This document shows positions 45,373 through 55,000 of a DNA stretch of 64,000 bases, piece by piece. This stretch comes from Streptomyces albireticuli (lineage in GTDB: Bacteria > Actinomycetota > Actinomycetes > Streptomycetales > Streptomycetaceae), in contig NZ_JAJQQS010000021.1 of assembly GCF_021228125.1 (NCBI RefSeq), positions 102,782 to 166,781 on the forward strand. The letters run 5' to 3'. Each line of letters starts with the position of its first letter. Position 1 is the stretch's first letter. The translations under genes and the position numbers were made by a program. The notes under the pieces are model-generated. The model was not told the origin of the DNA, searched no databases, and saw only the letters and a program-made list of their open reading frames with translations.

Positions 45373-46011
45373 ATGCGACTGGCGGAGTTGAGCGAACGCA
45401 GCGGGGTGTCCACCGCGACGATCAAGTACTACCTGCGCGAGGGCCTCCTCCAGCCCGGCCGCAGGATCTCCGCCACGCAGTCCGAGTACGGCGAGGACCA
45501 CCTGCGCCGGCTGCGGCTGGCACGGGCGCTGATCCAGATCGGCAAGGTGCCGGTGGCCACCGCCCGCGAGGTGATCGCCGCCGCCGAGGACGAGTCGCTG
45601 GACCACCACGAGCGGCTCGGCGCGGCGACGCTGGCCCTGCCGCTCGGCCCCGAGCCCGCCGCGGACGACCCGGCCACGGAGACCGCCCGCCGTTCGGTGG
45701 CGGAGCTGCTGCGCCGGCTCGACTGGCCGTTCGAGCGTGGCCTGGACGAGCCCTCCCCCGCCCACCGGGCGCTGATCGCCGCCGTCGCCGCGCTCGTCCG
45801 CCTCGGCTACCCCGGCGACGTGGAGCAGCTGCTGCCGTACGGGCGGCTGGCGGAGCGGCTGGCCGTCAGCGACCTCGACCTCGTGGAGCGGGAGAAGACC
45901 CGGACGGAGCAGATCGAGGCGGCCGTCGTGCTGACCGTGCTCTACGAGCCGGTGCTGCTGAGCCTGCGCCGGCTGGCGCACGCGGAGGAGTCCGCCCGCC
46001 GCTTCCTCTGA
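45373..46011 (+). CDS. MerR-family transcriptional regulator
   Basis: 212 residues, MRLAELSERSGVSTATIKYY at the N-terminus: winged helix-turn-helix with LSERSGVSTATIKYYLREG, then a coupling helix. The C-terminal 130 residues are helical and have no cysteines in a metal-binding pattern, so a metal sensor is unlikely; a small-molecule sensor is more plausible. ATG 45373 is preceded by AAGAGG. Divergent from the DUF4188 gene, presumably its target. The 150-nt gap after it is G/C-rich with a duplicated roughly 25-nt segment (see 46080-46145). Confidence 0.88.
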   Translation: MRLAELSERSGVSTATIKYYLREGLLQPGRRISATQSEYGEDHLRRLRLARALIQIGKVPVATAREVIAAAEDESLDHHERLGAATLALPLGPEPAADDPATETARRSVAELLRRLDWPFERGLDEPSPAHRALIAAVAALVRLGYPGDVEQLLPYGRLAERLAVSDLDLVEREKTRTEQIEAAVVLTVLYEPVLLSLRRLAHAEESARRFL

Positions 46012-46164
46012 CGTAACGGACGCCGCTCACGGAAGCCCGGCGACGGGCCGGGCGCCCGGCACCCGGCACCCGGCACCCCACGAGCTCCCCGCGCCCACGC
46101 GCGTCCGGCTCCCGCACCTCTTGAGCTCCCCCGCGCCCACGCGCGCCGGGGGACTCCCCGGCGC

Positions 46165-47166
46165 TCAGAGACGCTCGGCGTCCCGCGGGCCCGCGACACG
46201 CAGGGTGATCAGCGTCGCCGGGCCCGCCGTCCGCACGTCCAGCCACTCGCTGAGACTGCGGGCGAGCCAGAGGCCGTCCTCGGCGCCCGGGGCGCCGCCG
46301 GGCGGCTCCGGCGGCCGGAAACCGGCGAAGGGCGGCACGGGGGCACCCGCCGGATCCGGGCGCGTCAGCTCGTACAGCACTGCCCCCGGCTCCTCCCAGG
46401 CTCTCAGCCCCACATGGGCGCCCTCGGCGCTCAACAGGTGGTTCGCGGCCTCGCAGACCGCCAGCTCGGCCAGGGACAGCCGCTCGCCGGTCAGCCCCGC
46501 GGCGGCGGCCCGCTCCCGGGCGAACCGGCGCACCTCCGCGACCCGGCCGGCCGGACCGGCCACGACGGCCGTGGGCGGCGCGGTGACCGGCGCGGGCCGG
46601 ACGGCCTCGGCGTAGGTACCGGGGTCCGTGTAGGCCGCGCAGGGCGTCAGCCGTTCGCCCTCCAGCCGCGCCGGGTGGGTCGCGCAGGCGGCCTCCGCCA
46701 CGGCCGGGGAGACCACGCGGGTGTCGTACGGGCAGATCATCCACACGGGCAGCGCGGCCAGCAGGACGTTGAGCCCGGACTCCATCCGCTGCCACTCGGC
46801 GATCTGCCGCTCGGACCGGCCGCCCCAGAGCGGCTCGGCGATCATCCGCATCCGGCGGCCCGGCCGGGCGCGGCGGTCGTGGTACCGGAGGAAAGCGGAG
46901 ACCCGCTCGACGGGCCGCCGGCCGAAATACGCGGTCTCGGCGGTGTCGAGGGCGTACGCGCGCTCCCCCAGGGCCTGCCGCAGCAGGTCGATGTTGGCCG
47001 GCGTGGTCGCGGCCAGGACGGGCTCCTCCGCCTCCAGCCCGGCCCGGACGAACGGCAGCGCCGTCGCGAGGAAGTCCTCGTCGCTGCCGTAGAGACAGGC
47101 GTGGTGGACGAAGCCCCGGGCGCGTCCTGGTGCGGGCGCGGGCCCGTCGGCGTGGTCAGCAGGCAT
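46165..47166 (-). CDS. MEDS-domain, HATPase-like anti-sigma-type regulator
   Basis: 333 residues. An N-terminal MEDS sensor domain (about 18-180) contains FVHHACLYGSDEDFLATALP and MRMIAEPLWGGRS. A C-terminal HATPase_c domain of the RsbW/RsbA type follows, with LSLAELAVCEAANHLLSAEG and ending EDGLWLARSLSEWLDVRTAG. The usual N-box (E-x3-N) reads EAAN and the G1-box Asp-x-Gly is not visible, so ATP binding may be weakened. Its start lies 11 nt inside the 3' end of the MEDS-STAS gene, so the two are co-translated. Confidence 0.82.
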   Translation of the reverse strand: MPADHADGPAPAPGRARGFVHHACLYGSDEDFLATALPFVRAGLEAEEPVLAATTPANIDLLRQALGERAYALDTAETAYFGRRPVERVSAFLRYHDRRARPGRRMRMIAEPLWGGRSERQIAEWQRMESGLNVLLAALPVWMICPYDTRVVSPAVAEAACATHPARLEGERLTPCAAYTDPGTYAEAVRPAPVTAPPTAVVAGPAGRVAEVRRFARERAAAAGLTGERLSLAELAVCEAANHLLSAEGAHVGLRAWEEPGAVLYELTRPDPAGAPVPPFAGFRPPEPPGGAPGAEDGLWLARSLSEWLDVRTAGPATLITLRVAGPRDAERL

Positions 47167-48049
47167 GCGCGGCCCCCAGCCGGAGGCCCGGGGTGCGGTC
47201 CCAGCCGATGAGCGTGATGACGTGCAGGAGGTGCGGTGGCAGCCCGGTCAGTTCGACCGTGCAGTGGCGGGCGGCGCGGGCCCTGGCGAAGGTCATCAGC
47301 AGCCGCAGCCCCGCGAGGTCCAGGAATTCCACCCGGGACATCTCCAGGCGGACGTCGCCGCGCACGGAGGCGACGGAGCGCAGGGCGTCCCTGACCCGGC
47401 GGTGGGAGTCGGCGTCGACCACGCCTTCGATCCGCAGACCTGGCGGGCTGTAGGTGCGGACGACGGTCAGTTCGGCCGTGCGGACGAGCGGGTCCACTTC
47501 CACACTCCTGAGGTGGGCCGAGGTGAAGGCGTCCAGGGCCGTGGGATCGCAGCGCCGGATGTCGTACTGGCACACCGCGAGCGTCCGGCCGGAGCTGAAC
47601 TCGGTGGCCAGCAGGGTCTCGTAGCGCAGCAGCCGGGAGAGGTCCGGCCCGTCGCGCAGGACGGCGCACAGATCTCCGGTGACCCGCAGCGCGCGGTAGC
47701 CCTCGCTCCGGGAGCGGTCGGCGGCGTCCCGCAGCCGGCCGAGTAACGCGGCGGGGTCCAACTCGCCCTGTCCCGAGCCGAGCTCGGCGGGTCCGAGGAC
47801 CTCCAGCTGCCCGGCCAGGCCGCCGGGCAGTCCGGCGAGCCGGCACTGCTCCAGGAGCGCCTGGGGACCTGGTGGTCCGTCCGCTCCCGCGAGATAAAGG
47901 ATCTTGTGCTCGGCGTCAAGGCCCCCGAGGACGAATCCGCGCAGGATCGAGGTCCGCTCCTCGTCCGACGCGAACAGCAGGCACGCGTGGTCGCCGGGCC
48001 GGAGATCACCGACGTGGACCCGGCGGTGCACGCCGTGAGGAGGGACCAT
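47156..48049 (-). CDS. MEDS-STAS domain protein (anti-anti-sigma type)
   Basis: 297 residues. MEDS domain (about 10-180): VHVGDLRPGDHACLLFASDE, ILYLAGADG, YRALRVTGDLCAVL and TLAVCQYDIRRCD. C-terminal STAS domain (about 200-290): GVVDADSHRRVRDALRS and VEFLDLAGLRLLMTF. The canonical phosphoserine position of STAS antagonists (D-S-x-G) is D-L-A-G here. ATG 48049 lacks an obvious ribosome site; the open frame reaches 48124. It overlaps the MEDS-HATPase gene, forming a compact partner-switching-like pair; no sigma factor is adjacent. Confidence 0.83.
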   Translation of the reverse strand: MVPPHGVHRRVHVGDLRPGDHACLLFASDEERTSILRGFVLGGLDAEHKILYLAGADGPPGPQALLEQCRLAGLPGGLAGQLEVLGPAELGSGQGELDPAALLGRLRDAADRSRSEGYRALRVTGDLCAVLRDGPDLSRLLRYETLLATEFSSGRTLAVCQYDIRRCDPTALDAFTSAHLRSVEVDPLVRTAELTVVRTYSPPGLRIEGVVDADSHRRVRDALRSVASVRGDVRLEMSRVEFLDLAGLRLLMTFARARAARHCTVELTGLPPHLLHVITLIGWDRTPGLRLGAAHAC

Positions 48050-48135
48050 GCGTGGATTATCGGGGCAGGCACCGGCGGGCGGAAGGCCGCATGAAAAAAT
48101 GCCCCCCGCTGCTGCGGAAGGCATTTCTTCGCTTG

Positions 48136-48208
48136 TACCCCCGACCGGATTCGAACCGGCGCTACCGCCTTGAGAGGGCGGCGTGCTAGGCCGCTACACA
48201 ACGGGGGC
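48136..48208 (-). tRNA. tRNA-Glu (CTC), copy 1
   Basis: 73-nt cloverleaf on the minus strand: acceptor GCCCCCG, anticodon loop CTCTCAA (anticodon CTC) on a CCGCC/GGCGG stem, T-arm GGTTCGAATCC. CCA is not encoded. Identical to the copies at 48325 and 48460. Confidence 0.95.
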
Positions 48209-48239
48209 TAGCTTGCTTGCAGAGCTATTGCTCTCTGCG

Positions 48240-48311
48240 CTGGGATACCAGGACTCGAACCTAGACTAAGGGAACCAGAAACCCTCGTGCTGCCAATTAC
48301 ACCATATCCCA
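48240..48311 (-). tRNA. tRNA-Gln (CTG), copy 1
   Basis: 72-nt cloverleaf: acceptor TGGGATA/TATCCCA with discriminator G, anticodon loop TTCTGGT (CTG), T-arm GGTTCGAGTCC. Differs from copy 2 only by a compensated acceptor pair (A-T here, G-C there). Confidence 0.93.
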
Positions 48312-48324
48312 TGGTGACTACCAG

Positions 48325-48397
48325 TACCCCCGACCGGATTCGAACCGGCGCTACCGCCTTGAGAGGGCGGCGTGCTAGGCCGCTACACAACGGGGGC
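48325..48397 (-). tRNA. tRNA-Glu (CTC), copy 2
   Basis: Identical over all 73 nt to the copy at 48136; anticodon CTC; no encoded CCA. Confidence 0.95.
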
Positions 48398-48459
48398 CCT
48401 AGCGATCCATTCGTCGTCGCCTCCAGTGATTACCTGGATGGTGACGGATTCAGGATCTG

Positions 48460-48532
48460 TACCCCCGACCGGATTCGAACCGGCGCTACCGCCTTGAGAG
48501 GGCGGCGTGCTAGGCCGCTACACAACGGGGGC
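48460..48532 (-). tRNA. tRNA-Glu (CTC), copy 3
   Basis: Identical over all 73 nt to the other two Glu copies; anticodon CTC; no encoded CCA. Confidence 0.95.
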
Positions 48533-48603
48533 TCGCACTGCGCTTTACTGCTTGTTACTGCGTTTCCTACTTTATCAAAAGAAATCCGAGTGAATTTCTT
48601 TTG

Positions 48604-48675
48604 CTGGGGTACCAGGACTCGAACCTAGACTAAGGGAACCAGAAACCCTCGTGCTGCCAATTACACCATACCCCA
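48604..48675 (-). tRNA. tRNA-Gln (CTG), copy 2
   Basis: 72 nt, acceptor TGGGGTA/TACCCCA with discriminator G, anticodon CTG. It is the first tRNA after gltX on the minus strand; the 280-nt gap between them holds the gltX terminator and no gene. Confidence 0.93.
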
Positions 48676-48899
48676 CCAGAACTCGACCCTTTTGAAGGGG
48701 TCTTGCTCGGGCTTGCTCCGTCCGTTCCGGCCTCTCGGCCCTCTCGGGCGGCGCAGGAAGAACATTACCCGAAGGTGGTCGGGGCTCCAAAACCGATAAC
48801 CCGCCACCGCCGCCCGGGCACCGCCGACGGCCACCTGAACCGGTCCCGAACGGCCCCGAACGGCCCGTAGCAGCCCCTGAACAGGCCCTGGGCATACGC

Positions 48900-48937
48900 G
48901 TGGGGCCCGGCGGCCTGGAGAGGCTGCCGGGCCCCAC
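48900..48937 (-). terminator. Terminator of gltX
   Basis: 17-bp stem (GTGGGGCCCGGCGGCCT with its complement, one G-T pair) and loop GGAG, 21 nt after the gltX stop. It separates gltX from the tRNA cluster. Confidence 0.8.
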
Positions 48938-48958
48938 AAGGGCGTCAGAGGCCGGACA

Positions 48959-50434
48959 TCAGGCCGTGAGCTTCGCCAGGGCCGCGTCCACGCGGGCCAG
49001 GGTGCGCTCGCGCCCCAGGATCTCCAGGGACTCGAACAGCGGCAGACCGACCGTACGGCCGGTGACGGCCACCCGGACCGGGGCCTGGGCCTTGCCGAGC
49101 TTCAGGCCGTGCTCCTCGCCCGCCTCGACGACCGCCGCCTTGATGGCGTCGGCGTTCCAGTCGGCGGCCGCCAGCTTGGCCCGGGCGGTGCGCAGCAGCG
49201 CGTCCGAGCCCTCCTTCATCGCCTTGGCCCAGGAAGCCTCGTCCTCCACCGGCTCGTCGAGGAAGAGGAAGTCGACGTTGGCGGTGATGTCGGAGAGGAC
49301 CGTGACGCGGGTCTGGGCGTACGGGGCGATCGCCTCCCAGGCGGCCTGGTCGAAGGCCTCGGGCGCCCAGTTGGCGTGCGGGGCCCGGAGCCAGGGCGCG
49401 CAGGCGTCGGCGAACGCCTTCGCGTCCAGCAGGCGGATGTGGTCGGCGTTGATCGACTCGGCCTTCTTCAGGTCGAAGCGGGCCGGGTTGGCGTTCACGT
49501 CCGCGAGGTCGAACTTGGCGACCATCTCGGGGATGGTGAAGACGTCCTGGTCGGCGGAGAAGGACCAGCCGAGCAGGGAGAGGTAGTTGAGCAGGCCCTC
49601 CGGGAGGAAGCCGCGCTCGCGGTAGAGGTTCAGCGACGCCTGCGGGTCACGCTTGGAGAGCTTCTTGTTGCCCTCGCCCATGACGTACGGGAGGTGCCCG
49701 AAGGCCGGGATCTCCTTGGCGACGCCCAGCTCGATCAGCGCCTTGTAGAGCGCGATCTGGCGCGGGGTGGAGGACAGCAGGTCCTCGCCGCGCAGCACGT
49801 GCGTGATCTCCATCAGGGCGTCGTCGACGGGGTTGACGAGCGTGTAGAGGGGCGCGCCGTTGGCCCGGACGATGCCGTAGTCCGGAACGTTCTCCGGGGT
49901 GAAGGTCAGCTCACCGCGGACCAGGTCCGTGAAGGTGATCGTCTCGTCGGGCATCCGGAAGCGGACGATCGAGGCACGGCCCTCGGCCTCGTAGGCCGCC
50001 CGCTGCTCGGGGGACACGACCCGGCACTTGCCGTCGTAGCCGGACGGCTTGCCGGCGGCTCGGGCGGCGTCACGGCGCTCCTCGAGCTCCGCGGCGGTGC
50101 AGTAGCAGTGGTAGGCGTGGCCGGCCTCCAGCAGCTTCCGCGCGACGTCCTGGTAGACGTCCATGCGCTGCGACTGGCGGTACGGGGCGTGCGGGCCGCC
50201 GATCTCGGGGCCCTCGTCCCAGTCGAAGCCCAGCCAGCGCATGGAGTCCAGGAGCTGCTCGTACGACTCCTCGGAGTCGCGGGCCGCGTCGGTGTCCTCG
50301 ATGCGGAAGACCAGGGTGCCGCCGTGGTGGCGGGCGAACGCCCAGTTGAAGAGGGCGGTGCGGACCAGACCCACATGGGGGTTGCCGGTCGGCGAGGGAC
50401 AGAAACGTACGCGTACGGGAGTTGCGCTAGCCAC
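48959..50434 (-). CDS. gltX: Glutamyl-tRNA synthetase
   Basis: 491 residues, class I synthetase. The HIGH-type signature PSPTGNPHVGLVRTALFNW lies near 13-31, the zinc-binding-like YCYC region is replaced by YHCYCTAAELEERR, and the KMSKS-type loop is KKLSKRDPQASL. Actinobacteria lack GlnRS, so this enzyme is expected to be non-discriminating, charging tRNA-Glu and tRNA-Gln, with GatCAB converting the latter. GTG start at 50434, overlapping the FAH gene's stop by 8 nt. Confidence 0.96.
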   Translation of the reverse strand: MASATPVRVRFCPSPTGNPHVGLVRTALFNWAFARHHGGTLVFRIEDTDAARDSEESYEQLLDSMRWLGFDWDEGPEIGGPHAPYRQSQRMDVYQDVARKLLEAGHAYHCYCTAAELEERRDAARAAGKPSGYDGKCRVVSPEQRAAYEAEGRASIVRFRMPDETITFTDLVRGELTFTPENVPDYGIVRANGAPLYTLVNPVDDALMEITHVLRGEDLLSSTPRQIALYKALIELGVAKEIPAFGHLPYVMGEGNKKLSKRDPQASLNLYRERGFLPEGLLNYLSLLGWSFSADQDVFTIPEMVAKFDLADVNANPARFDLKKAESINADHIRLLDAKAFADACAPWLRAPHANWAPEAFDQAAWEAIAPYAQTRVTVLSDITANVDFLFLDEPVEDEASWAKAMKEGSDALLRTARAKLAAADWNADAIKAAVVEAGEEHGLKLGKAQAPVRVAVTGRTVGLPLFESLEILGRERTLARVDAALAKLTA

Positions 50435-51209
50435 GCTTGATCACCTTATTGGTGAGAGTGCCGATGCCTTCGATGGTGACGGCGACCTCGTCGCCGACGT
50501 TCAGGGGTCCGACGCCGGCCGGGGTGCCGGTGAGGACGACGTCGCCGGGGAGCAGCGTCATCGCCTCGGTGATGTGGACGATCAGGTCCTCGATGGAACG
50601 CACCATCTCGCTCGTGCGGCCCAGCTGGCGCTGTTCGCCGTTGACCGTGCACATGATCCCGAGGTCGCTCGGGTCGAGCTCGGTCTCCACCCAGGGGCCG
50701 AGGGGGCAGGAGCTGTCGAAGCCCTTGGCGCGGGCCCACTGCTGCTCGCTGCGCTGGATGTCACGCGCGGTGACGTCGTTGGCGCAGGTGTAGCCGAGGA
50801 TGACGTCCTTCACCCGCTCGCGGGGGACCTCGCGGCACATCCGTCCGATGACCACGGCCAGCTCGGCCTCGTGGTGCACCTCTTCGGAGAAGGAGGGGTA
50901 CGCGATGGGGTCGCCGGGACCGACGACCGCGGTGGACGGCTTGAAGAAGGTGACGGGGGCCGCGGGGACCTCGTTGCCCAGCTCCGCGGCGTGCTCGGCG
51001 TAGTTGCGGCCGATGGCGACGACCTTGTTGGGCAGGACGGGCGGCAACAACCGCACCTTGCTCAGCGGGATCTTCTGCCCCGAGCGCTCGAATTCGGCGA
51101 AGGGGTGACCCTTGATGATGTCGAGGAGGGGGCCGCCTTCTGTGGAGGCGTCCCCTTCCACGACGCCGAAGGCGACGTTGCCGTCGATGGAGAACCTGGC
51201 GATGCGCAC
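50427..51209 (-). CDS. Fumarylacetoacetate hydrolase-family protein
   Basis: 260 residues of the FAH fold: KVVAIGRNYAEHAAELGN near 62-79, the metal-binding VHHEAELAVVIGR near 110, GYTCANDVTARDIQ, and TGTPAGVGPLNVGDEV near the C-terminus. Members hydrolyse or decarboxylate beta-diketo/acylpyruvate acids; the exact substrate cannot be read from sequence. ATG 51209. Co-transcribed with gltX in a tight overlap, an arrangement common in Streptomyces. Confidence 0.9.
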   Translation of the reverse strand: MRIARFSIDGNVAFGVVEGDASTEGGPLLDIIKGHPFAEFERSGQKIPLSKVRLLPPVLPNKVVAIGRNYAEHAAELGNEVPAAPVTFFKPSTAVVGPGDPIAYPSFSEEVHHEAELAVVIGRMCREVPRERVKDVILGYTCANDVTARDIQRSEQQWARAKGFDSSCPLGPWVETELDPSDLGIMCTVNGEQRQLGRTSEMVRSIEDLIVHITEAMTLLPGDVVLTGTPAGVGPLNVGDEVAVTIEGIGTLTNKVIKRG

Positions 51210-51323
51210 GGGAAGCTTTTGCCCCTATCTGATCCGGCCGGAGTCTGACACCTCAGGCTATCGCGGGGGGCGTGCGCGGCCCGTGCGCCGCGGTTTCCGG
51301 CCGGGGGCGGCCGGAAGGGGGGC

Positions 51324-51536
51324 TCAGTCGAGGGGGGTGACCACGGGGGCGGTCATCAGCACGGTGCGCCGGGGGTTGGCCGTGACCTGGGGCAGCTCCG
51401 TGGCGTGCTCCCGGGCGGCGGGGCGCAGCGCCTCCGCGTCCTTGAGGTGCGCGAGCGTCGTACGGCGCGGGTTGGCGGTCTTGCGGAGCGCCTTCGCCTT
51501 GTTCTTCGCCGTCTTCGTCGTCTTCGTGGTCTGCAC
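51324..51536 (-). CDS. Small basic hypothetical protein
   Basis: 70 residues from GTG 51536, product QTTKTTKTAKNKAKALRKTA then a sequence in which the motif TANPRRT occurs twice (about residues 20-26 and 52-58). GAGG lies a few bases upstream of the GTG; a longer frame to 51617 is possible. Lysine/threonine-rich N-terminus, no recognised domain. It sits between the FAH gene and the first conservon. Confidence 0.55.
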   Translation of the reverse strand: MQTTKTTKTAKNKAKALRKTANPRRTTLAHLKDAEALRPAAREHATELPQVTANPRRTVLMTAPVVTPLD

Positions 51537-51643
51537 TTGCTGCCTCGCGGTGTCGGGGTGCGCGCTGTCGTTCTCGCGTCTTGTGTAAAGGACCAGGCTA
51601 GGCGCGCCTATCCCCACCCGTCCGCGAGAGAAGTCATGAGTTG

Positions 51644-51663
51644 CTTGTGAGTTTACTCACGAG
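51644..51663. promoter_or_regulatory. Inverted repeat upstream of conservon 1
   Basis: CTTGTGAGT-TT-ACTCACGAG, 9-bp arms with one wobble, in the 485-nt gap between the small basic ORF and cvnA1. The gap is AT-richer than its surroundings (51660-51860) and otherwise holds no gene; it must contain the conservon promoter. Confidence 0.45.
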
Positions 51664-52021
51664 CGCGCCGAAAAAAGCCGCATAGCGGTCGCTCTCCAGG
51701 CCTCCGCGAATCGGACATCGCTGGACTGAATCAGATATTCCGCTCCTGATCATGAAGACTGGGACACCGGACGGGCGACCGGCTTCCCAAGGAGGTTCGT
51801 CCAAATAAGTCCCATATAAGGGCTCTGGTCCTCTACGCCCAGTGACCATGCCCGGCACTGAGCGTCACCCCCTCCCCATGGGTATGCACCGGCCTTGTTG
51901 GGAGATCCGGCACTGTGCTGGAATTCCACGGACCGCCAGGGGGCAACCGCGGTCCCCCCACGACTCGACACCGTCCCGCCGCTCAGCCGGTGGGACGCCT
52001 GGTCCAGAGGTTGCGACGCTA

Positions 52022-55000
52022 GTGCAGGGACGTTTCAAGAGGGATGGCAGCGCTGCGGCGGAGCCGGAGCCGCGCGGTGCGACCGACCGCGGCACGTCCG
52101 CCGACGCGCCGACCGGCGGCGAGTCCGCCGAACGGTCGAAGTCCAAGACCAAGGCGAACAGGACGAAAAGTCCTGGTGGGCCGGGTGCGCGAATAGCCCT
52201 GCGCAACTGGCGCATCTCCACGCGACTGGTCTCCCTGCTGGCACTCCCCGTCGTCGCGGCGACGACGCTGGGTGCCCTGCGTATCGACAGCTCGCTCGAC
52301 AACATCGACCAGCTCGACCACATGAAGCTCCTCACGGAGATGACCGGTCGGGCCACCGCGCTCGCCAGCGCCCTCCAGGAGGAGCGCGACCGCTCGGCAG
52401 GCCCGCTGGCCGCCGGCTACGGCCCCTCGGACGACCGCGTCGTGGCGACCCGGCAGAAGTCCGACCGGGAGATCAAGGCCTTCACCGAGGCCACCAAGGA
52501 CGTGAAGCCGACCGACACCACGATGGTCGGTGTGCAGACCACGCTGGTCGACATCTCCCGGCAGCTGCGGAAGATCGACGAGGTCCGCAAGACCGCCTAC
52601 AAGGACCGCGACTACATCGCGCAGACCGTCAACAACTACGACGGCCTCATCAACTCGCTGCTCTCGCTCTCGCAGGACATGGCGCAGGCCACCAGCAGCA
52701 GCGAAATGATCACCAGCACCCGCGCGCTGGCCACGTTCTCCGCCGCCAAGGAGTACGCGTCCATCCAGCGCGCCGTGATCACCGCGGCCCTCGCCGCGAA
52801 GGGCGGCCCCCGGCTCTCCCCGAACGACAGCCAGTACGGCCAGGAGGCGCTGGGCGCGGAGATCGAAGCGATCAAGCGCTTCACGGCCATCCGCTCCGGC
52901 GACGCCAAGCAGCTGCTGCTCTCGCTCAACGGCGGCATCTCCGACATCACCGCGGCGAACACCTTCGCCGACCGCGTCTTCGGCAAGACCGACGGTCTCA
53001 AGAACGACGCGCCGTCGTGGATGGACTGGTCCGACCAGTCGACCGTCAAGCTCAACGAGATGTCGAAGATCGAGCAGACCCTGCTCAGCCAGATGGACCA
53101 GAAGGCCCGCGAGCTGCGTGACGAGGCGCAGCAGGACGCGATCCTCAACGGTGTCCTGATCATCCTGGTCCTCGGTATCTCCCTCATCGGCGCCTTCGTC
53201 GTGGCCCGCTCGATGGTGCGCTCGCTGCACCGTCTGCAGCGCACCGCCCAGCGCGTCGCCCAGGAACGTCTGCCCGAGCTCGTCAAGCAGCTGTCCGAGA
53301 CCGACCCGCAGGACGTCGACACCACGGTCGAGTCCGTCGGTGTGCACAGCCGTGACGAGATCGGCAAGGTGGCCGCGGCCTTCGACGACGTGCACCGCGA
53401 GGCGGTCCGCCTCGCCGCCGAGCAGGCGCTGCTGCGAGGCAACGTCAACGCGATGTTCACCAACCTCTCGCGCCGCAGCCAGGGCCTCATCCAGCGTCAG
53501 CTCTCGCTCATCTCCGAGCTCGAGAGCCGCGAGGCCGACCCCGACCAGCTCTCCTCGCTGTTCCGTCTCGACCACCTCGCGACGCGTATGCGCCGTAACG
53601 GTGAGAACCTCCTCGTCCTCGCGGGTGAGGAGCCCGGCCGCCGGTGGACCCGGCCCGTGCCGCTCGTCGACGTGCTCCGCGCCGCCGCGTCCGAGGTGGA
53701 GCAGTACGAGCGCATCGAGCTGTCCGGTGTGCCGCCGACAGAGGTCGCCGGCCGTGTGGTCAACGACCTCGTGCACCTCCTCGCCGAGCTGCTGGAGAAC
53801 GCGACCTCGTTCTCCTCCCCGCAGACCAAGGTCAAGGTCACCGGTCACGCGCTGCCCGACGGGCGGGTGCTGGTCGAGATCCACGACACCGGTATCGGCC
53901 TCTCGCCGGAGGACCTCGCGGCGATCAACGAGCGGCTGGCCTCCCCGCCCACCGTGGACGTCTCGGTCTCGCGCCGCATGGGCCTCTTCGTGGTCGGCCG
54001 CCTGTCCCTGCGACACGGCATCCGCATCCAGCTCCGCCCGTCCGACTCGGGCGGTACGACCGCGCTCGTCATGCTTCCGGTCGACGTCGCCCAGGGCGGC
54101 AAGCGGCCGATGCCCGGTGCCGCGGGCGCGACCCCGATGGGCGGCGCCGCGCCGCAGGGCGGTATGCCCGGTGCCGGCATGTCCAGTGGGATGCCCGGCG
54201 CCATGTCGTCGTCCGGCCCCGGCGTCGGCCTCATGGGCGGCGGCTCCACGCCGCGCCGTCCGGCGGCGCCCGCCTCCGGTCCGCGCCCCGCGCTGCCCGG
54301 CCGCCCGGGTATGACGGAGGCCGGTCTGCCGACGCGTCCGGCCCCGGCGTCCCGGCCCGAGCCGGGTGCCGGTTCCGGCGGCAGCCTCTTCGACGCGCCG
54401 CCGCGCGGTGCCGCGGACGCCAAGGGCGCCCCGGGCGCCGACGGCCGTCCCTCGCTGCCGACGCGCGGTGCCGGCGGTCCGGCCTCCGTGCCGCCGCCGT
54501 CCGAGGGCGTCCGCCGCCCGAAGATGCCCAAGCGCCGCGGCAACGGCCCCGCCTCCGAGATGGCGGGCCGCCCGGCCCCGAGCTGGGGCAACCAGCAGCC
54601 TCCGGCGGCCCCGAAGGCCCCGGCCGACGACTGGCCGGCGGCCGACCCGGCCCCGCGTGCCGCGCAGGACACCCCGCGCGGTCACGAGGATCCGGAGTCC
54701 ACCGGCGGGTTCGCCCGGCCGGCCGAGGCGCCGCGGGGCGGTGGCGACACCGCTCAGTTCCCCGCGCTCCCGGCCTCGTCCGAGCCCGAGCCGCGCAGCA
54801 GCACGTCCGGCGAGTACGCCCGGCCCGACGGCCCCGGCGGCACCGGTCAGTTCGAGCTGCCCGGCGGCTCCACGGGTCAGTTCGCGCGACCGGACGGTCC
54901 CGGCGACACGGGTCAGTTCGCACAGCCGAACAGCACCACGGGCCAGTTCGCCCGCCCCGACGGTCCCGGCGACACCGGCCAGTTCGCACAGCCCAACAGC

